This document shows, in pieces, positions 21,683-32,433 of a DNA stretch of 64,000 nucleotides. The notes beneath the pieces are model-generated. The model had not been told where the DNA came from. It made no database searches and saw only the letters and a program-made list of their open reading frames with translations. Numbering within the stretch: the first letter of the stretch is position 1; every line of letters starts with the position of its first letter. The translations under genes were made by a program, and so were the position numbers. Origin of the DNA: Lumnitzera littorea (taxonomy: Eukaryota > Streptophyta > Magnoliopsida > Myrtales > Combretaceae); NCBI GenBank assembly GCA_024138015.1, contig JAMXBB010000003.1, positions 76,121,655 to 76,185,654 on the forward strand, read 5' to 3'.

Positions 21683-22960
21683 ATGAATGTTAGTGTTAGT
21701 GATGACAATAGGGTTGTCCACCACAGACGACAATCTCATGGAACTCCCAAAAGCATCAATAAGAGACTTGATGAGGTAGCTAACCTCTTGGTAGATTTGA
21801 CTCGAGCTATTCATGCCCTACCTTGCTAACCTACTGAGGCCGTGCAAAATACTCCATAAGCTACTCAACCTATTAGAGGTAAGAACCTGGCTTAACCAGT
21901 ATGAGGTGGAGGAGTTGGTGGACAAGTAAGGCAAAGGATAGACTTAAAAGAGCTTGATGAGGAAGAAGAAGAGTATTTTAAAGAGGAGCATGTACGAGTC
22001 CCCAAAGCATTTGACCACGTGAAGTTTTGAATTTCGAGTTTCAATGGATTTAGGAATGTTGACGAATATTTGGATTAAGAGGAGAAGGTAGATCGTGTAT
22101 CTGCTTACTATTAATATGAAGATTATGAGAAGGTGAAGACTGCTGCTATTAAATTCTCTAGATATGCTACCATGTGGTGAAGGAATTTTCAGGCCATGAG
22201 AAGAAGAGAGGGGTATCGAGAGATCAAGACCTGGCCCGAGATGAAGAGGGTGCTTAGAAATAGATTCATGCCGAAAACGTATCTTCAAGATACTTTCATT
22301 CGACTTCAAGAGCTGAGACAAGGAGGCCGAGCAATTGATGAGTATGTTTAAGAATTCCAAATGCCTATGATAAGATGCGAAGTGGAGGAACCACCAACCC
22401 AAACAGTCTCAAGGTTTATTACTAGATTGAGAGGAGACATCCAAGACATTATGGAGCTCCAATGATTTGATACAATGGATGAAGCTATTAGGGTTGCCTA
22501 GTGAGTAGAGAGGCAAAGGAGCTGAGTAGCGACTAGGATGCCGACTAGCCGACCAGGATAGGTAAGTCACTAAGCTCAGTCTAGTATTAAACTGAGCAAA
22601 AGAGTTGATGTTAGAGTCGAGCAAAAAGGCCAACCTGAAGATGTAGTGCCGACTTGAACTTATGTGAAGGGGCAAGGATTTAGTAAGAAGACCAGCCAAA
22701 TTAAGTGCTTCAAGTGTTAAGGGTTCAGACATATAGCTGCTCAGTGCCTAAATCGAAGGACGATGGTCATTAAGGGAGACATCCTAAAGTTAGAAGTAGA
22801 GAGTATGGATGAGAAACCCGAGGAGCAGGAGGTTCCTACAGAGAAAGAAAATGCTAAGAAAGAACTAATTAAGGAGGACATGTTTCCTAAGGACATAGAC
22901 CAGTTACTCATGATTGTCTGGTGTACTATAAAAGTGGAACCCTCACGAGAAAATGAGTAG
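21683..22960 (+). pseudogene. gag: chromovirus 4 gag remnant
   Basis: Starts at ATG 21,683 (MNVSVSDDNR, then INKRLDEVANLLVDLTRAI) and passes through a retrotrans_gag region with stops. It has a CCHC knuckle at 22,706-22,747 (CFKC-stop-GFRHIAAQC; the stop sits where relatives have Gln). After the knuckle 22,763-22,960 is an acidic tail. Gag would package RNA. It is the front of a single Gag-Pol frame in this family. Confidence 0.8.
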
Positions 22961-23400
22961 ACAGAGAATTTGTTTCATACTACCTGTAAGGTGAATGATC
23001 GGATGTGTGCTCTCATTGTAGATAGTGGAAGTTGCACCAATGTGGTATTGGTAGATCTTGTTTCAAAACTGAAGCTGTCGACTATTGCACATCCTAGGCT
23101 ATACAAGTTGCACTGGTTGAGTGAGAAAGGAGCATTATATGTCACTTCGCAAATACTACTGCTAATCACTATAGGAATTACTTTCACCAAATCTTCTGTG
23201 ATGTGCTGCCTATGTGCGTGTCCCACGTGTTGCTAGGTAGGCTATGGTTGTTTGATAGGAGAGTTATACATGATAACTATAGGAATACATATATGTTTAA
23301 GAAGGATGATCAGAAGATCACACTAAATCCGATGCTGCCAAAAGAAGTTAACAAGTTGCAGATGAAACTTACTCACGGATCGAAGAAGGCTCTGGTGATG
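22961..23400 (+). pseudogene. pol: chromovirus 4 aspartic protease remnant
   Basis: VNDRMCALIVDSGSCTNVV carries the DSG active-site motif at 23,021-23,029, followed by a LSTIAHPRLYKLHWL segment. This is the retropepsin pattern between the gag knuckle and RT. The frame is readable for about 88 codons. Confidence 0.85.
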
Positions 23401-24190
23401 AGTAGAGCCAAGCCCCGAGAGACCATTAATGCTGATGAGCCGATCCTATTGTTGGTTAGGCGACTATTGGAAATGAAGGAGTGGGGTAAGCTTCCCTAAG
23501 AAATCAAAGAGCTACTGGATGAATATGCCAACCTGTTCCCAAAACAGTTACGTAAGGGGTTGCCCCTAACTCGATGAATAGAGCACTACATTGACTTAGT
23601 TCCTAACGCTATAGTGCCGAATAAGCCAGCTTATTAGATGAATCCCGAGAAAGCTTCTGAACTCTAATGTCAACTTAATGAGTTACTGGAGAGAGGTTAT
23701 GTGAGAGAGAGTCTCAACCCTTATGTCGTGCTTGCACTTCTAGTGTTGAAGAAGGATGGAACCTTATAGATGTATGTTAATAGTCAAGCTGTGAATAAAA
23801 TCACAATCAAATATAGGTATCCGATCCTCAGTCTAGAAAACATGTTGGATGAATTGAGTAGAGCCAAGATTTTCAGTAAGATTGATCTCAAGTCTGGTTA
23901 CCATCAAATTTGCATGAGGTTAGGAGATGAGTGGAAGACTGTGTTCAAGACTCGACGTGGACTTTACGAGTAATGGTCATGCCCTTCGACTTATCCAATG
24001 CCCCGAGCACTTTCATGATACATATGAACCATGTGTTGAGACATCTCATCAAGAAGTGTGTGGTGGTATACTTTGACGACATCTTGGTCTATAGTGTGAA
24101 CATGTCGAGTCACTATGAACATCTTAGAGTAGTCTTAGATATCCTTCATGCTGAGAGACTATTCAGTAACTTGAAGAAATGATGCTTCTA
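23401..24190 (+). pseudogene. pol: chromovirus 4 reverse transcriptase remnant
   Basis: Motifs in order: LLERGYVRESL, VLKKDGT with a stop for Trp, RYPILSLENMLDELSRAKIF, KIDLKSGYHQI, then a one-base loss after the GLYE motif. MPFDLSNAPSTFM and VVVYFDDILVYS follow, with the catalytic YFDD at 24,069-24,080 intact. It would copy RNA to DNA; stops and the frameshift make it inactive. Confidence 0.9.
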
Positions 24191-24860
24191 TTAGAAGGAA
24201 GTAGTACTCTTAGGGTATGTAGCCAGTGAAGGAGGTGTACAAGTCGATAATGAGAAGAGCAAGGCAATTGTCAAGTGGCCGACTTCTACTACTTTTGCCG
24301 ATGTAAGAAGTTCCTACGAACTGGCTTCATTTTACAGAAGGTTTATCAAGACCATCATCGTGCTACTTACCGAGCTAATAAAGAAGAACAATGACTTCCA
24401 GTAGGGAGAAAGGGAGGAGAGAAGCTTTGTCGACATAAAAGAAAGATTGACCTCCACTCCACTATTAGTACTACTTGACTTTGACAAAATTTTTGAACTG
24501 CAATGCGATCCATCGGGTGTTCAAATAGGCGCTGTCTTGATGTAGGAAGGCCAACCAATTGCCTTCTATAGTGAGAAGCTTTGATGACCATAGCTGAACT
24601 ACTTTATGTATGACAAGGAACTTTTGGTATTGATCCAAGAAATGTAAGTGTAGCAACATTACTTATTATAGAGAGAATTTGTCATATATACTGACCATGA
24701 ATCGCTGAGGTACATTCGAAGTTAGACCAAGTTGTCGAAGCGGTAGGCAAGGTGGGTTGAATTCCTTAAAGGGTTCAATTTTGTGATAAAGTATAAGAAA
24801 GGAAAGAGTAACATAATTGCAGATGCTCATTTAAGGAGGCATACGATCTTATCATAACTG
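24191..24860 (+). pseudogene. pol: chromovirus 4 RNase H remnant
   Basis: GGVQVDNEKSKAIVKWP and ASFYRRFIK form the connection; FELQCDPSGVQIGAVLM, VIYTDHESLRYIRS and KYKKGKSNIIADA form RNase H. The order and motifs are those of Ty3/gypsy RNase H. Several Gln and Trp positions are stops. Confidence 0.85.
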
Positions 24861-25600
24861 TAGACCAAGCTGTTTGGTTTTACAAGTATTAAAGAACAAT
24901 ACTCTAGGGATCTACACTTTGGACTAATAATTTTACGATGTATAGATGGGAGGATAGTGAACAAGTATTATGTGGAGGATGGCTATCTGGTTTAAGGAGG
25001 GAGACTGTGTATGCCAATTTATTCCCTACGGGAATTATTAATCAAGAAAGCCCACAGCGGAAGGCTCTTTAGACACTTTGGAGAAAAGAGAACCTGTGAA
25101 CTATTGCATGGTCGATTCTTTTGGTCGAGAATGCGAAGAGATGTGCACCGAGTTGTGGAAAGTTGTACAGTGTACTAAAAGGCCAAGTGTTGAGCCAAAC
25201 AAGGAAAAGCAATGCCCCTACCTATTCTACCGAGACTGTGGACTAAACTGAGTATGGACTTTGTTCTCGGATTGCCGCGAACTACTCGAGACAAAGATTC
25301 TGCAAATGGTCATCATAGATCGGTTTAGTAAGATGGCATACTTGGTGCCCTGCACCAAAACTATTGATGATTTGGCTATTGCTTCTCTTTTCTTACAAGA
25401 GATTATGCAGATACATGGCGTGCCAAGGAGTGTAGTCTCTGACAGGGACCTGAAGTTCTTGAGCCATTTTTAGAGGACCCTGTAGCGTCAACTGAGAATC
25501 AAATTACTCTTTAGTATCTCATGTCACCCTTAAATTGACGGCCAAATAGAGGTGATTAATCCTACTTTGGGGTCACTGCTTCGAGTTATAGTAGGCAAGA
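24861..25600 (+). pseudogene. pol: chromovirus 4 integrase remnant, truncated
   Basis: RELLIKKAHSGRLFRHFGEK starts the zinc-binding region. KLSMDFVLGLPRTTRDKDS contains the first catalytic Asp, and VPRSVVSDRDLKFLSHF the second region. CHP-stop-IDGQIEVINPTLG follows, and the frame ends at LLRVIVGK near 25,595. The third acidic residue region and any chromodomain are lost. Confidence 0.85.
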
Positions 25601-27230
25601 GATTAGGACATCTGTCGACAGCCTATTGCTTCTCTTTTCAAACTTATCTAACAACCCTTAATGCACCCTAATGTGTTCATTTTATATGAATTTGACAAGT
25701 ATTTGACTAGTACTAATTATTATATTACATATAAAGTCAATATATAAGCTTATATTAGGAAAATATGTGATAAGTAGTATATGAGTACAATTGATTCCTT
25801 AAAAAATTCTATAAACTAACAAAAATATAAAGTTTAATTATTAACCATGAATTACACTAAATTGGATATTATTTATTTTTACGAAAATAGCAGTTTTAGC
25901 TTGAAATAATGGAAAATTAAAGAAAATAAAAAATTTATGTGTGAGAAAAAAATTAAGTGTTCAAAACATTATTATAAACTTCCAAAAGACAAAATATGTA
26001 GGGCTTATTCATTAATTTGATCAAAAATTAATTATTTCAATAATTCAGTAAAACAGGCAGTTTTATCCAAAATAATTATAAAACATAATAAATATACTTA
26101 ATTTCAAAAATTATTATTGCCACAATAAAATATATATATTAAGTGTATTATATATAAAAATTGAGCTTGAAACAATATCATATAATGTTTACAAAATTTG
26201 TTCAATTTTCATCTAAATAGAGTCTTTTCTTAGGGACCCTATATTTCCAATCATTGTTTAACTAAAATAAAATTACCACATTAATCTTAACCTAAAATAA
26301 TCCTAGAAAAGAATATTTCATAATTAATTAACAACATTTGATATTTTTAGAAAATTAGAAAACTTTCAACCAGAAATTTGGTTTACTTAAACCAGTTACC
26401 TCCGGCTATTACCTAGTTACCACACCTTATTAGAACAACTCCTCTAGCCATTCTTTATTGGATGCCCAAACCACTTTAAGTTAGGTTGTGGTTTGGTATA
26501 TGAACCACCTTAAACTAACAGTGACCCTATTTTTCGTTCTTTTTTTTTTTTCTAATTTTTGTAAATTATTTTCTTTTATTCTTAGAGTGCTAAAATATTG
26601 TAAATGAGGATTTGGGTCCTATTTATAGTTTTTCAAGTTAGTTTAATTTAATAGAAATTGAATATGTGTATGCCGCATGTCAATTTTCCCTTTTTCTAAG
26701 TGTCATGTGTCATTCTCTAGTTAATTAAGCGTTGACTTATGTTTTCCAATTAATCCTAAGCTGCCACATTATTTGATGACTCATTTATTCATTTTTTTAT
26801 TAATTTCTAACTATTTTATATTTATTTCCCTTATTTTTAATAATTTATTACTATTATATGTATATATATAATGCATATCAAATGTAAATACATGTATACT
26901 ATATATAATTCAACTTCATTTATCATTTTTATAAATTAGATAACTTATCTCTAATATCTCATTATATCTAAAAGTTTGAATTTCATGTTTTCATTATTTA
27001 TTAGCTTTACCAATAAATTGACATTTTTTTTAAATTAGTCTTTCTATATAGTTTATTTTGAGAAATTGACTTTACTATAATCACTCTATCTAACTTTTGT
27101 AATCTTATTATGAAGTTTGAAATAAAATGGGTAACATAGCCTAATGTTCTAAATTTAGAGGCTTGGATCCTAAGATTATTGTATGAGCTCGAAATCATAG
27201 GGTATTATATGATGGATGATGGGAAAAGGA
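25601..27230 (-). other. AT-rich LTR-like stretch, unassigned
   Basis: No coding sequence is recognised; the small ORFs are chance. On the minus strand it has LTR-like layout: a TATA box at 26,619-26,629, then a region leading to AAAGTGGTTTGGG and a TCTAGGATTATTTTAGG segment. No edges, primer site or tract could be fixed. It fills the gap between the truncated chromovirus 4 and the Tat-X tail. Confidence 0.35.
26619..26629 (-). promoter_or_regulatory. TATA box on the minus strand
   Basis: Minus strand CTATAAATAGG, a strong plant TATA match, in DNA without a downstream ORF. It is probably a solo LTR promoter. Confidence 0.5.
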
Positions 27231-27239
27231 TATCCAAAG

Positions 27240-27600
27240 TTATCTATACCCCAAGAAAGGATGATGAGAGGTAAAAACCTTAAAATCTTTTAAGAGTAAA
27301 GGGCATAGTAGCTGTAAATCCTCTTAAGGATAGCGAGCTATTTATGAACTCCTAAGTCTTCAACTGATAATAGGAATAATTCTTTAAGTCTAATAAATAG
27401 ACAATGAGTTGTCACAAACTTGATAACTCTAAGTCTAGCGAGTAGACGGTAAACCATTTGGAGGCCTTAAGCTATCAACTAATGATGGGTATAGAATTCT
27501 AAATCAGTTAAGTAGGTAATGAGCTATTTAAAGACCTTATGGTGCAAACACATCTATTAAGTCTAGCTATGGAAAAAGTAATCTACTATTAGTGTATGTG
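27240..27600. repeat. Degenerate direct repeats in the Tat-X tail
   Basis: Loose copies of 'aagtctarnragtagacrrt' near 27,385, 27,429 and 27,500, each followed by 'aatgagctatt' or 'aaaccattt' type blocks. Spacing is 45-71 bases. They are comparable in position to the arrays at 13.8-14.3 kb and 47.4-47.7 kb. Confidence 0.4.
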
Positions 27601-28299
27601 TTTAAATCAATTTGATGGGTAGTCCTTAGAAGGCTACAAAACTACTAAAACGCAAGAATAATACTCTAAGGCGACAACTTAAGTAAAGGTTTAGATCATT
27701 TGATAGTAGTTTATTTGTTCCTTAGATGTAACCTCAACGACTTCAAGAATATTGCCTGATTCTTGTATGTTGGTGAAGTTAGCTATAAGGTGTCAACACC
27801 TTTACCTGGTTATTCTTTTACCTCAAACTTGCTAACATTGGTTTCCTCAGTACGAATGTCCTTCTCGTGACCTTATCTGGCAAAGTCTAGACAACTCAAG
27901 TCTCAGTCAGGGTAGTGGATGAAGACCTCCTTTTGAGTTAAGTTTATCCCATCTAGCATTTTATGCGACATTAGGCTCTTGTACTCTTAGCTCTCTTGGA
28001 TGTCCTAATAAGCCTTGTCATAGGCCTTTTGATAAGTTGAGCTCTGCTCTTTCTCCATATTGACCATTTTTATCTTCTCTATAAGTGGTTGATCTCCTCC
28101 TAATGTTTTCTTTTGAAGGTTTCTACCTCATTTTGTGCCCCTTAGAGTTCAAACACCAATTGAGAACATTTTTCTAATCTTCCACTTTGCCTTCTATTTC
28201 TTTTCCTCTAACTTAGCCTTTTTTAGTGCCCCATCTTTCTTGGAGTTTCTTTTTCTTGACCTCCATGCTAGCCACTTGGTTCTTGGCCTCCTCAAGAAT

Positions 28300-28375
28300 C
28301 TAAAAGAAAAAGGAGTTGTTAGCTCAAGGAAATTAAAATGAATGGGAAAATAGATCAAAGTAGAAAGCTTATCAC
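28300..28375 (-). other. Intron 3 of the Tat-X antisense gene
   Basis: 76 bases, donor AAAAAG|GTGATAAG, acceptor CTTTTAG|ATTC. It closes a 52-base exon (28,376-28,427) matching the 53-base exon of Tat-7. Confidence 0.65.
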
Positions 28376-28427
28376 CTTTTTTTCTTCATCTTAGGCGTTG
28401 ACTATCATCATCAATTGTTGAGAATTC

Positions 28428-28499
28428 AGAAAAATGAGAGCAAAGTCAAATAGCAAGTTTACTAAGTCTAAAATATAAGAGCTTAAGAAAAAGACTTAC
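28428..28499 (-). other. Intron 2 of the Tat-X antisense gene
   Basis: 72 bases, donor TATGAT|GTAAGTC, acceptor decayed (TTTTTCTG). In Tat-7 the homologous donor is TATGAT|GTGAGTA. The exon-side bases are identical. Confidence 0.6.
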
Positions 28500-29131
28500 A
28501 TCATAAAGGTTAGAAGCAACCAGGCACAGAAAACTATTAGATCTCGAGTTTTGCAAAGCATAACAATAATTGTTAGTAGCTGAACGTCTTAGGGAAGATG
28601 GGTTCCTTTTATCAATTCTACAGGGATTTAACCATTCCTTAGGGCATGGTAGTTGTATTGACATTCCAATAAGGAAAAAATTGTAGGACCTTGGAATTTT
28701 CTTTCTTATAAGGGTAATGGAGTTTAGTATTTGGAAGGGTGCCTCTTTGCCCTCATTTAGGTTCTTATAGTTATCCCCTAGCTTATCATTCTTACGGATC
28801 TTCCCTTTCGCTCAAATCTCTCTTTAATGATGGATAATCATAAACATTAGGTCGCTTCCTTAGCTTGAGTTCCTCAACAATTTTCCTTTTAGCAGTCGTT
28901 TTTGATGTTGGGCCTTCTTGGCGGTAGTTTCCTTGGTAGTTTTTGTTTGTTAGACTTCTCTAGTAGATTGAGAGGTAGTAGATTTTACTATTGATTGGGA
29001 CAAAGGTGTTATTGGTGGCTTTATAAGAACTTGTTTGATATAGGTCTTCTTAAGGTCCTCCTTTCCCTTCGAGCTGTTAGCTTTTAGCTTGATAAATAGG
29101 TCTCTAGAGTTATAATCTCTAAGTGACATAT

Positions 29132-29199
29132 TTGCAACAAAATTTCCATAAATTAGATAAAAAAAAGTATAAAAATACAAATAAAGGACTTATAGACAC
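29132..29199 (-). other. Intron 1 of the Tat-X antisense gene
   Basis: 68 bases, T-rich, minus-strand start GTGTCTATAAG and end TTGTTGCAA; the acceptor AG has decayed to AA. It lies just before ATGTCACTTAGAG, the same place as the interruption before ATGGGTGCTAGAG in Tat-7. Confidence 0.55.
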
Positions 29200-30309
29200 C
29201 ATATTGAGCATAGGCAAGGAAGACCACTTTGCTTCTAAGATAGACACGAGGGTCCTTCCTCTTACAAGCCCCTCTTAGCATAGCATGACCATATAAAGCT
29301 TATACATTTGTCAATGACAATATCTTCATTAAGGCCTTCAACATCCCCATCATAGGTAGTACTAGTACCATCAACCACTATCGCTTCATCTTTGGGAAAG
29401 ATCAAAGCACCGCAAGAGTATTTGGTGATTATGGTATCTGCTTCTCAAAGAAACCATATATGGTTATAGGCCTCCATGATCATGTCATGAGCCTACTTAT
29501 CATTGGGGAGCAAATGTTTGATGTCCAATAGCCTAATTAGTTGACTCTAAACAATAAGGAAATCAAGTCGAGTAGCTGACCTAATTACTACCCATTTTTA
29601 TTTCTAGTGATGAATTGAAGATTCTAATCCTATTAAGAATTTCCTATAAGGTCAAGTGCACACATAAAACTAGCTATCCTTCCTCTTTAGTTTAAAAAAG
29701 TATCCAAATAAGGTAATCGTAGCCTTTAATTCCAAATCCTTATGGATATACCTAAAGGTCAATAATAGCCTATAAGAGTTCAATGTGAACATGGATGGAC
29801 GTATACAGTAATATATAAAATAGGATTTCTAGAAAGGTGAAAAAGCAAATCTTAAATAGACCTCAAAATACTTTTCCAAGAGAGCAACTTCTTAATCCCT
29901 AAGCATAGTAATCTACTCATGTAGTTGAGGCCTCTCGATTGTCTAATGTTAAGGACAAAGTAGAAGTTGAGCCTTAAAGTGTTGAACTCTTCCTCAATCA
30001 CCATGCTAGCAACACCATTGAGGCTCTTATGGTATTCAATTCCGATGTATAAAAGGGAGGCTAAGGAATCACCTTCATTGTCTAAAGGATAGTCATCAAA
30101 TGGAAGCTATCTAATCTCCCATGACCTGAAGATGCGAATTCTGGCTATCTCAGTTAACTTAGATAAATCCTAAGGGCAATTAGCAATATCAAAATCTACC
30201 GTGTTGGGAGGTTCTACGTGAGGAGAATCACCTGCCTAATACATGGTGGATAATTCTTGGTTCTGTTGCTTTACACGTATTGAGTCATCATCAATAGTTG
30301 ACATGCTTC

Positions 30310-30314
30310 CCTAA
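30310..30314. other. Target site duplication CCTAA, left copy
   Basis: CCTAA directly before the chromovirus 5 LTR; its partner is at 37,410-37,414. Confidence 0.85.
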
Positions 30315-31157
30315 TCATAGGAATCAACCCCTTGGATCGACCATAAGAAGCCAAGCTCAAGGACTTCAAGGGCTCACACGAAAAATACTAACTTTAAGCC
30401 ATAGCCGAGATAAGGACTCCTATCCTAATTCGACCTCCTAGTGACCTATCTGTTAGATCCTCACGTGTGTCCAACATGCTCCTGCTCAACAGCGAAGTCC
30501 TAATCCAAAAGATAACTTAAGACTAGCCAAGCCGAGCTCCTCACCTAATCCATTAGCGTCTGACTTCAAGATAGCTAACATTCTGCTAGGCTAATTGGCT
30601 CCTGACTTAATCTAGAATAGGTTAGCCCTTAACTATAACTCATTCTTGCTTTCACCTATGCTATACCATTTCCCTAATGTCCAGCCACCAAGCGACGCAT
30701 GTCTTCTGATGGAATGTTCTAGAATGATGCTTTCTTTTCCATATTAAATATTCTTTGTCACTTTTACCCCTTTTAGTATGTCTTATGTAACCTAGTATAG
30801 AATACCCTTTTGTCTTTTCATATGTGTAAAGCAACCCTAGTGAATTGGTATATAAACCTCTACTATCTTGTATACGAGGATCAGCCAACTTTCAATACAG
30901 AATTATTCACTTTGAGTAACCTCACTATTCTCGTTATCATTTAACTCTTATCTATTCCTTTTAGTAAGGAGTAGTGGCGAGTGACTCTTCAATTCGGATT
31001 GGTGTGACATATCCAGCGGATTGTGGGCCGAGTAGGATCAAGTGGTATATCATATCCATTCGGTAGTTGCCCAGACTTTGCTAACATTTTCTTTGTTTCT
31101 TTCTGGTTTGCTTCATGGTAGTGCCCCCCCCGTATGTCTGATCCTAGAGATGCATCA
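30315..31157 (+). repeat. Outer 5' LTR of chromovirus 5
   Basis: Starts TCATAGGAATCAACCCC, ends GATGCATCA. TATA-like TATATAAACC lies near 30,850, followed by R/U5. Co-linear with 36,568-37,409. A run of eight C near 31,124 looks like slippage. Confidence 0.9.
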
Positions 31158-31164
31158 GCTTCGC

Positions 31165-31176
31165 TGGTAACAAAGT
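31165..31176 (+). other. Primer binding site 1 of chromovirus 5
   Basis: TGGTAACAAAGT, three changes from TGGTATCAGAGC, seven bases after the outer LTR. It is followed by a leader that recurs after 32,226. Confidence 0.75.
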
Positions 31177-31262
31177 ATGGTTCTGCAAGGGAATATGTGA
31201 AGTTGTAGTGAAGTTTTTATTTGCTTTACAATTAATGGCTGCTATGCTCTTTCCATAGCTAT

Positions 31263-32207
31263 TGTAGTATGTTAGTGTAATAAACCCCTACTTTCTTATA
31301 CATGAGGATCATCCAACTTTCAATATAGAATTATTCACTTTGAGCAATCTTAGTGTTCTCATTATCATTCAATTGTTACCTATTCTCTTTAACAAAGAGT
31401 AGTGGTGAGTGACCCTTCAATTCGAACTGGTATATCATGTCCAGCAAATTGTTGGCTGAGATGGGGACTCCTATCCCGATCCGACCTCCTGCCGACCTGT
31501 CTGTCAGATCCTTACGTGTGTCTAACATGCTCCTACTCAATAGTGAAGTCTTAATCCAGAAGACAACCTAGGACTAGCCGAGCCGAGCTCCTAACCTAAT
31601 CCATCGGTGTCTGACTTTAAGACAACTGACCTTTTTCTAAGTTAATTGGCTCCTAACCTAATCTAAATCAGGTCGGCCCCTGATTGTAACACATTCTTGC
31701 TTCCGCTTATGCTGTATCATGTCCCTGATGTCTAGCCACCAAGTGATATGTATCTTCTAACACAATGTTCCAAAATGATGCTTTCTTTTCTGTACTAAAT
31801 ATTCTTTGTCTCTTTTACCCTATTTAGTATGTCTTATGTAACCTAGTGTAGAATACCCTTTTGTCTTTTCATACGTATAAAGCAATCCTAGTGAATTGGT
31901 ATATAAACCTCCACTATCTTATACACAAGGATCAACTAACTTTCAATATAGAATTATTCACTTTCAGCAACCTTAGTATTCTTGTTATCATTCAACTCTT
32001 ATCTATTCCTTTTAGCAAGGAGTAGTGGAGAGTAACCCATCAATTTAGAGAAATATGTCATATTTAGTAGATTGTTGGCCAAGTAGGATCGAGTGGTGTG
32101 TCATATCCATTTGGTAGCTACCTGGATTTTGTTAACTTTTTCTTTGTTTCTTTCAATTTCACTTTGTAGCGATGCCTCTCCATACATCTGACCTTGAAGT
32201 CGCATCA
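31263..32207 (+). repeat. Rearranged second LTR of chromovirus 5
   Basis: 31,263-31,450 is the R/U5 part of the LTR, starting in the TATA box (ATAAACCCC). Around 31,447-31,455 it switches to U3 sequence at a GGCYGAG/AGCCGAG match and runs as an almost full LTR to 32,207 (ends GCATCA). The first ~90 bases of U3 are missing. The result is LTR, leader, partial LTR, nearly full LTR, leader, gag. Confidence 0.85.
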
Positions 32208-32214
32208 GCTTCTT

Positions 32215-32226
32215 TAGTATCAAAGT
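32215..32226 (+). other. Primer binding site 2 of chromovirus 5
   Basis: TAGTATCAAAGT, three changes from the consensus, seven bases after the inner LTR. The leader behind it (about 32,227-32,330) is a diverged copy of 31,177-31,262. Confidence 0.75.
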
Positions 32227-32433
32227 ACGGTTTTGTAATGGAGTTTGTGAAGTTGCAATGAAGTTTTTGTTTGCTTTACTATTAGTAGCTATTGTGTTCT
32301 TTCCATAACTACTGTAATGTGTTAATGTGATAGCAAGTGTAGTTTCATTGTTTCTCTATTTTTCATCACGAAAACAGAACAAGTTTGTTTCTATTCTATT
32401 TAGTGACTATTAAGTATTAAGGTTATTAGTAAG

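Larger units (their letters stand above)
20612..25600 (+). mobile_element. Chromovirus (gypsy) 4, 3'-truncated
   Basis: LTR, primer site, gag, protease, RT, RNase H and part of integrase on the plus strand in the usual gypsy order. It sits inside the Ogre/Tat gag at 20,611/20,612. It ends at about 25,600 after LLRVIVGK in the integrase, where unrelated AT-rich DNA starts. There is no chromodomain and no 3' LTR, so the insertion cannot be confirmed by a target duplication. RT and integrase resemble the CRM/Galadriel side of chromoviruses, but the clade cannot be settled. Confidence 0.85.
27700..30304 (-). pseudogene. Antisense gene of Tat-X (four exons, broken)
   Basis: Minus strand, opposite to its host element. 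Proposed exons: 30,304-29,200, 29,131-28,500, 28,427-28,376 and 28,299 to about 27,700. Exon 1 starts MSTIDDDSIRV and has LPFDDYPLDNEGDSLASLL, SYRLLLTFRYIHKDLELKA and KFLIGLESSIHH. Exon 2 starts MSLRDYNSRDLFIKLKA. Exon 4 has Lys/Glu-rich coiled-coil character (EEAKNQVASMEVKKKK). The protein is homologous to the antisense gene of Tat-7 along its length. It resembles plant mobile-domain or 'putative plant transposon' proteins, but its function is unknown. It carries many stops. Confidence 0.7.

Noticed and set aside
22975..23226. 83-codon minus-strand ORF
   Set aside because: Shadow of the chromovirus 4 protease on the plus strand, which has a clear retropepsin motif.
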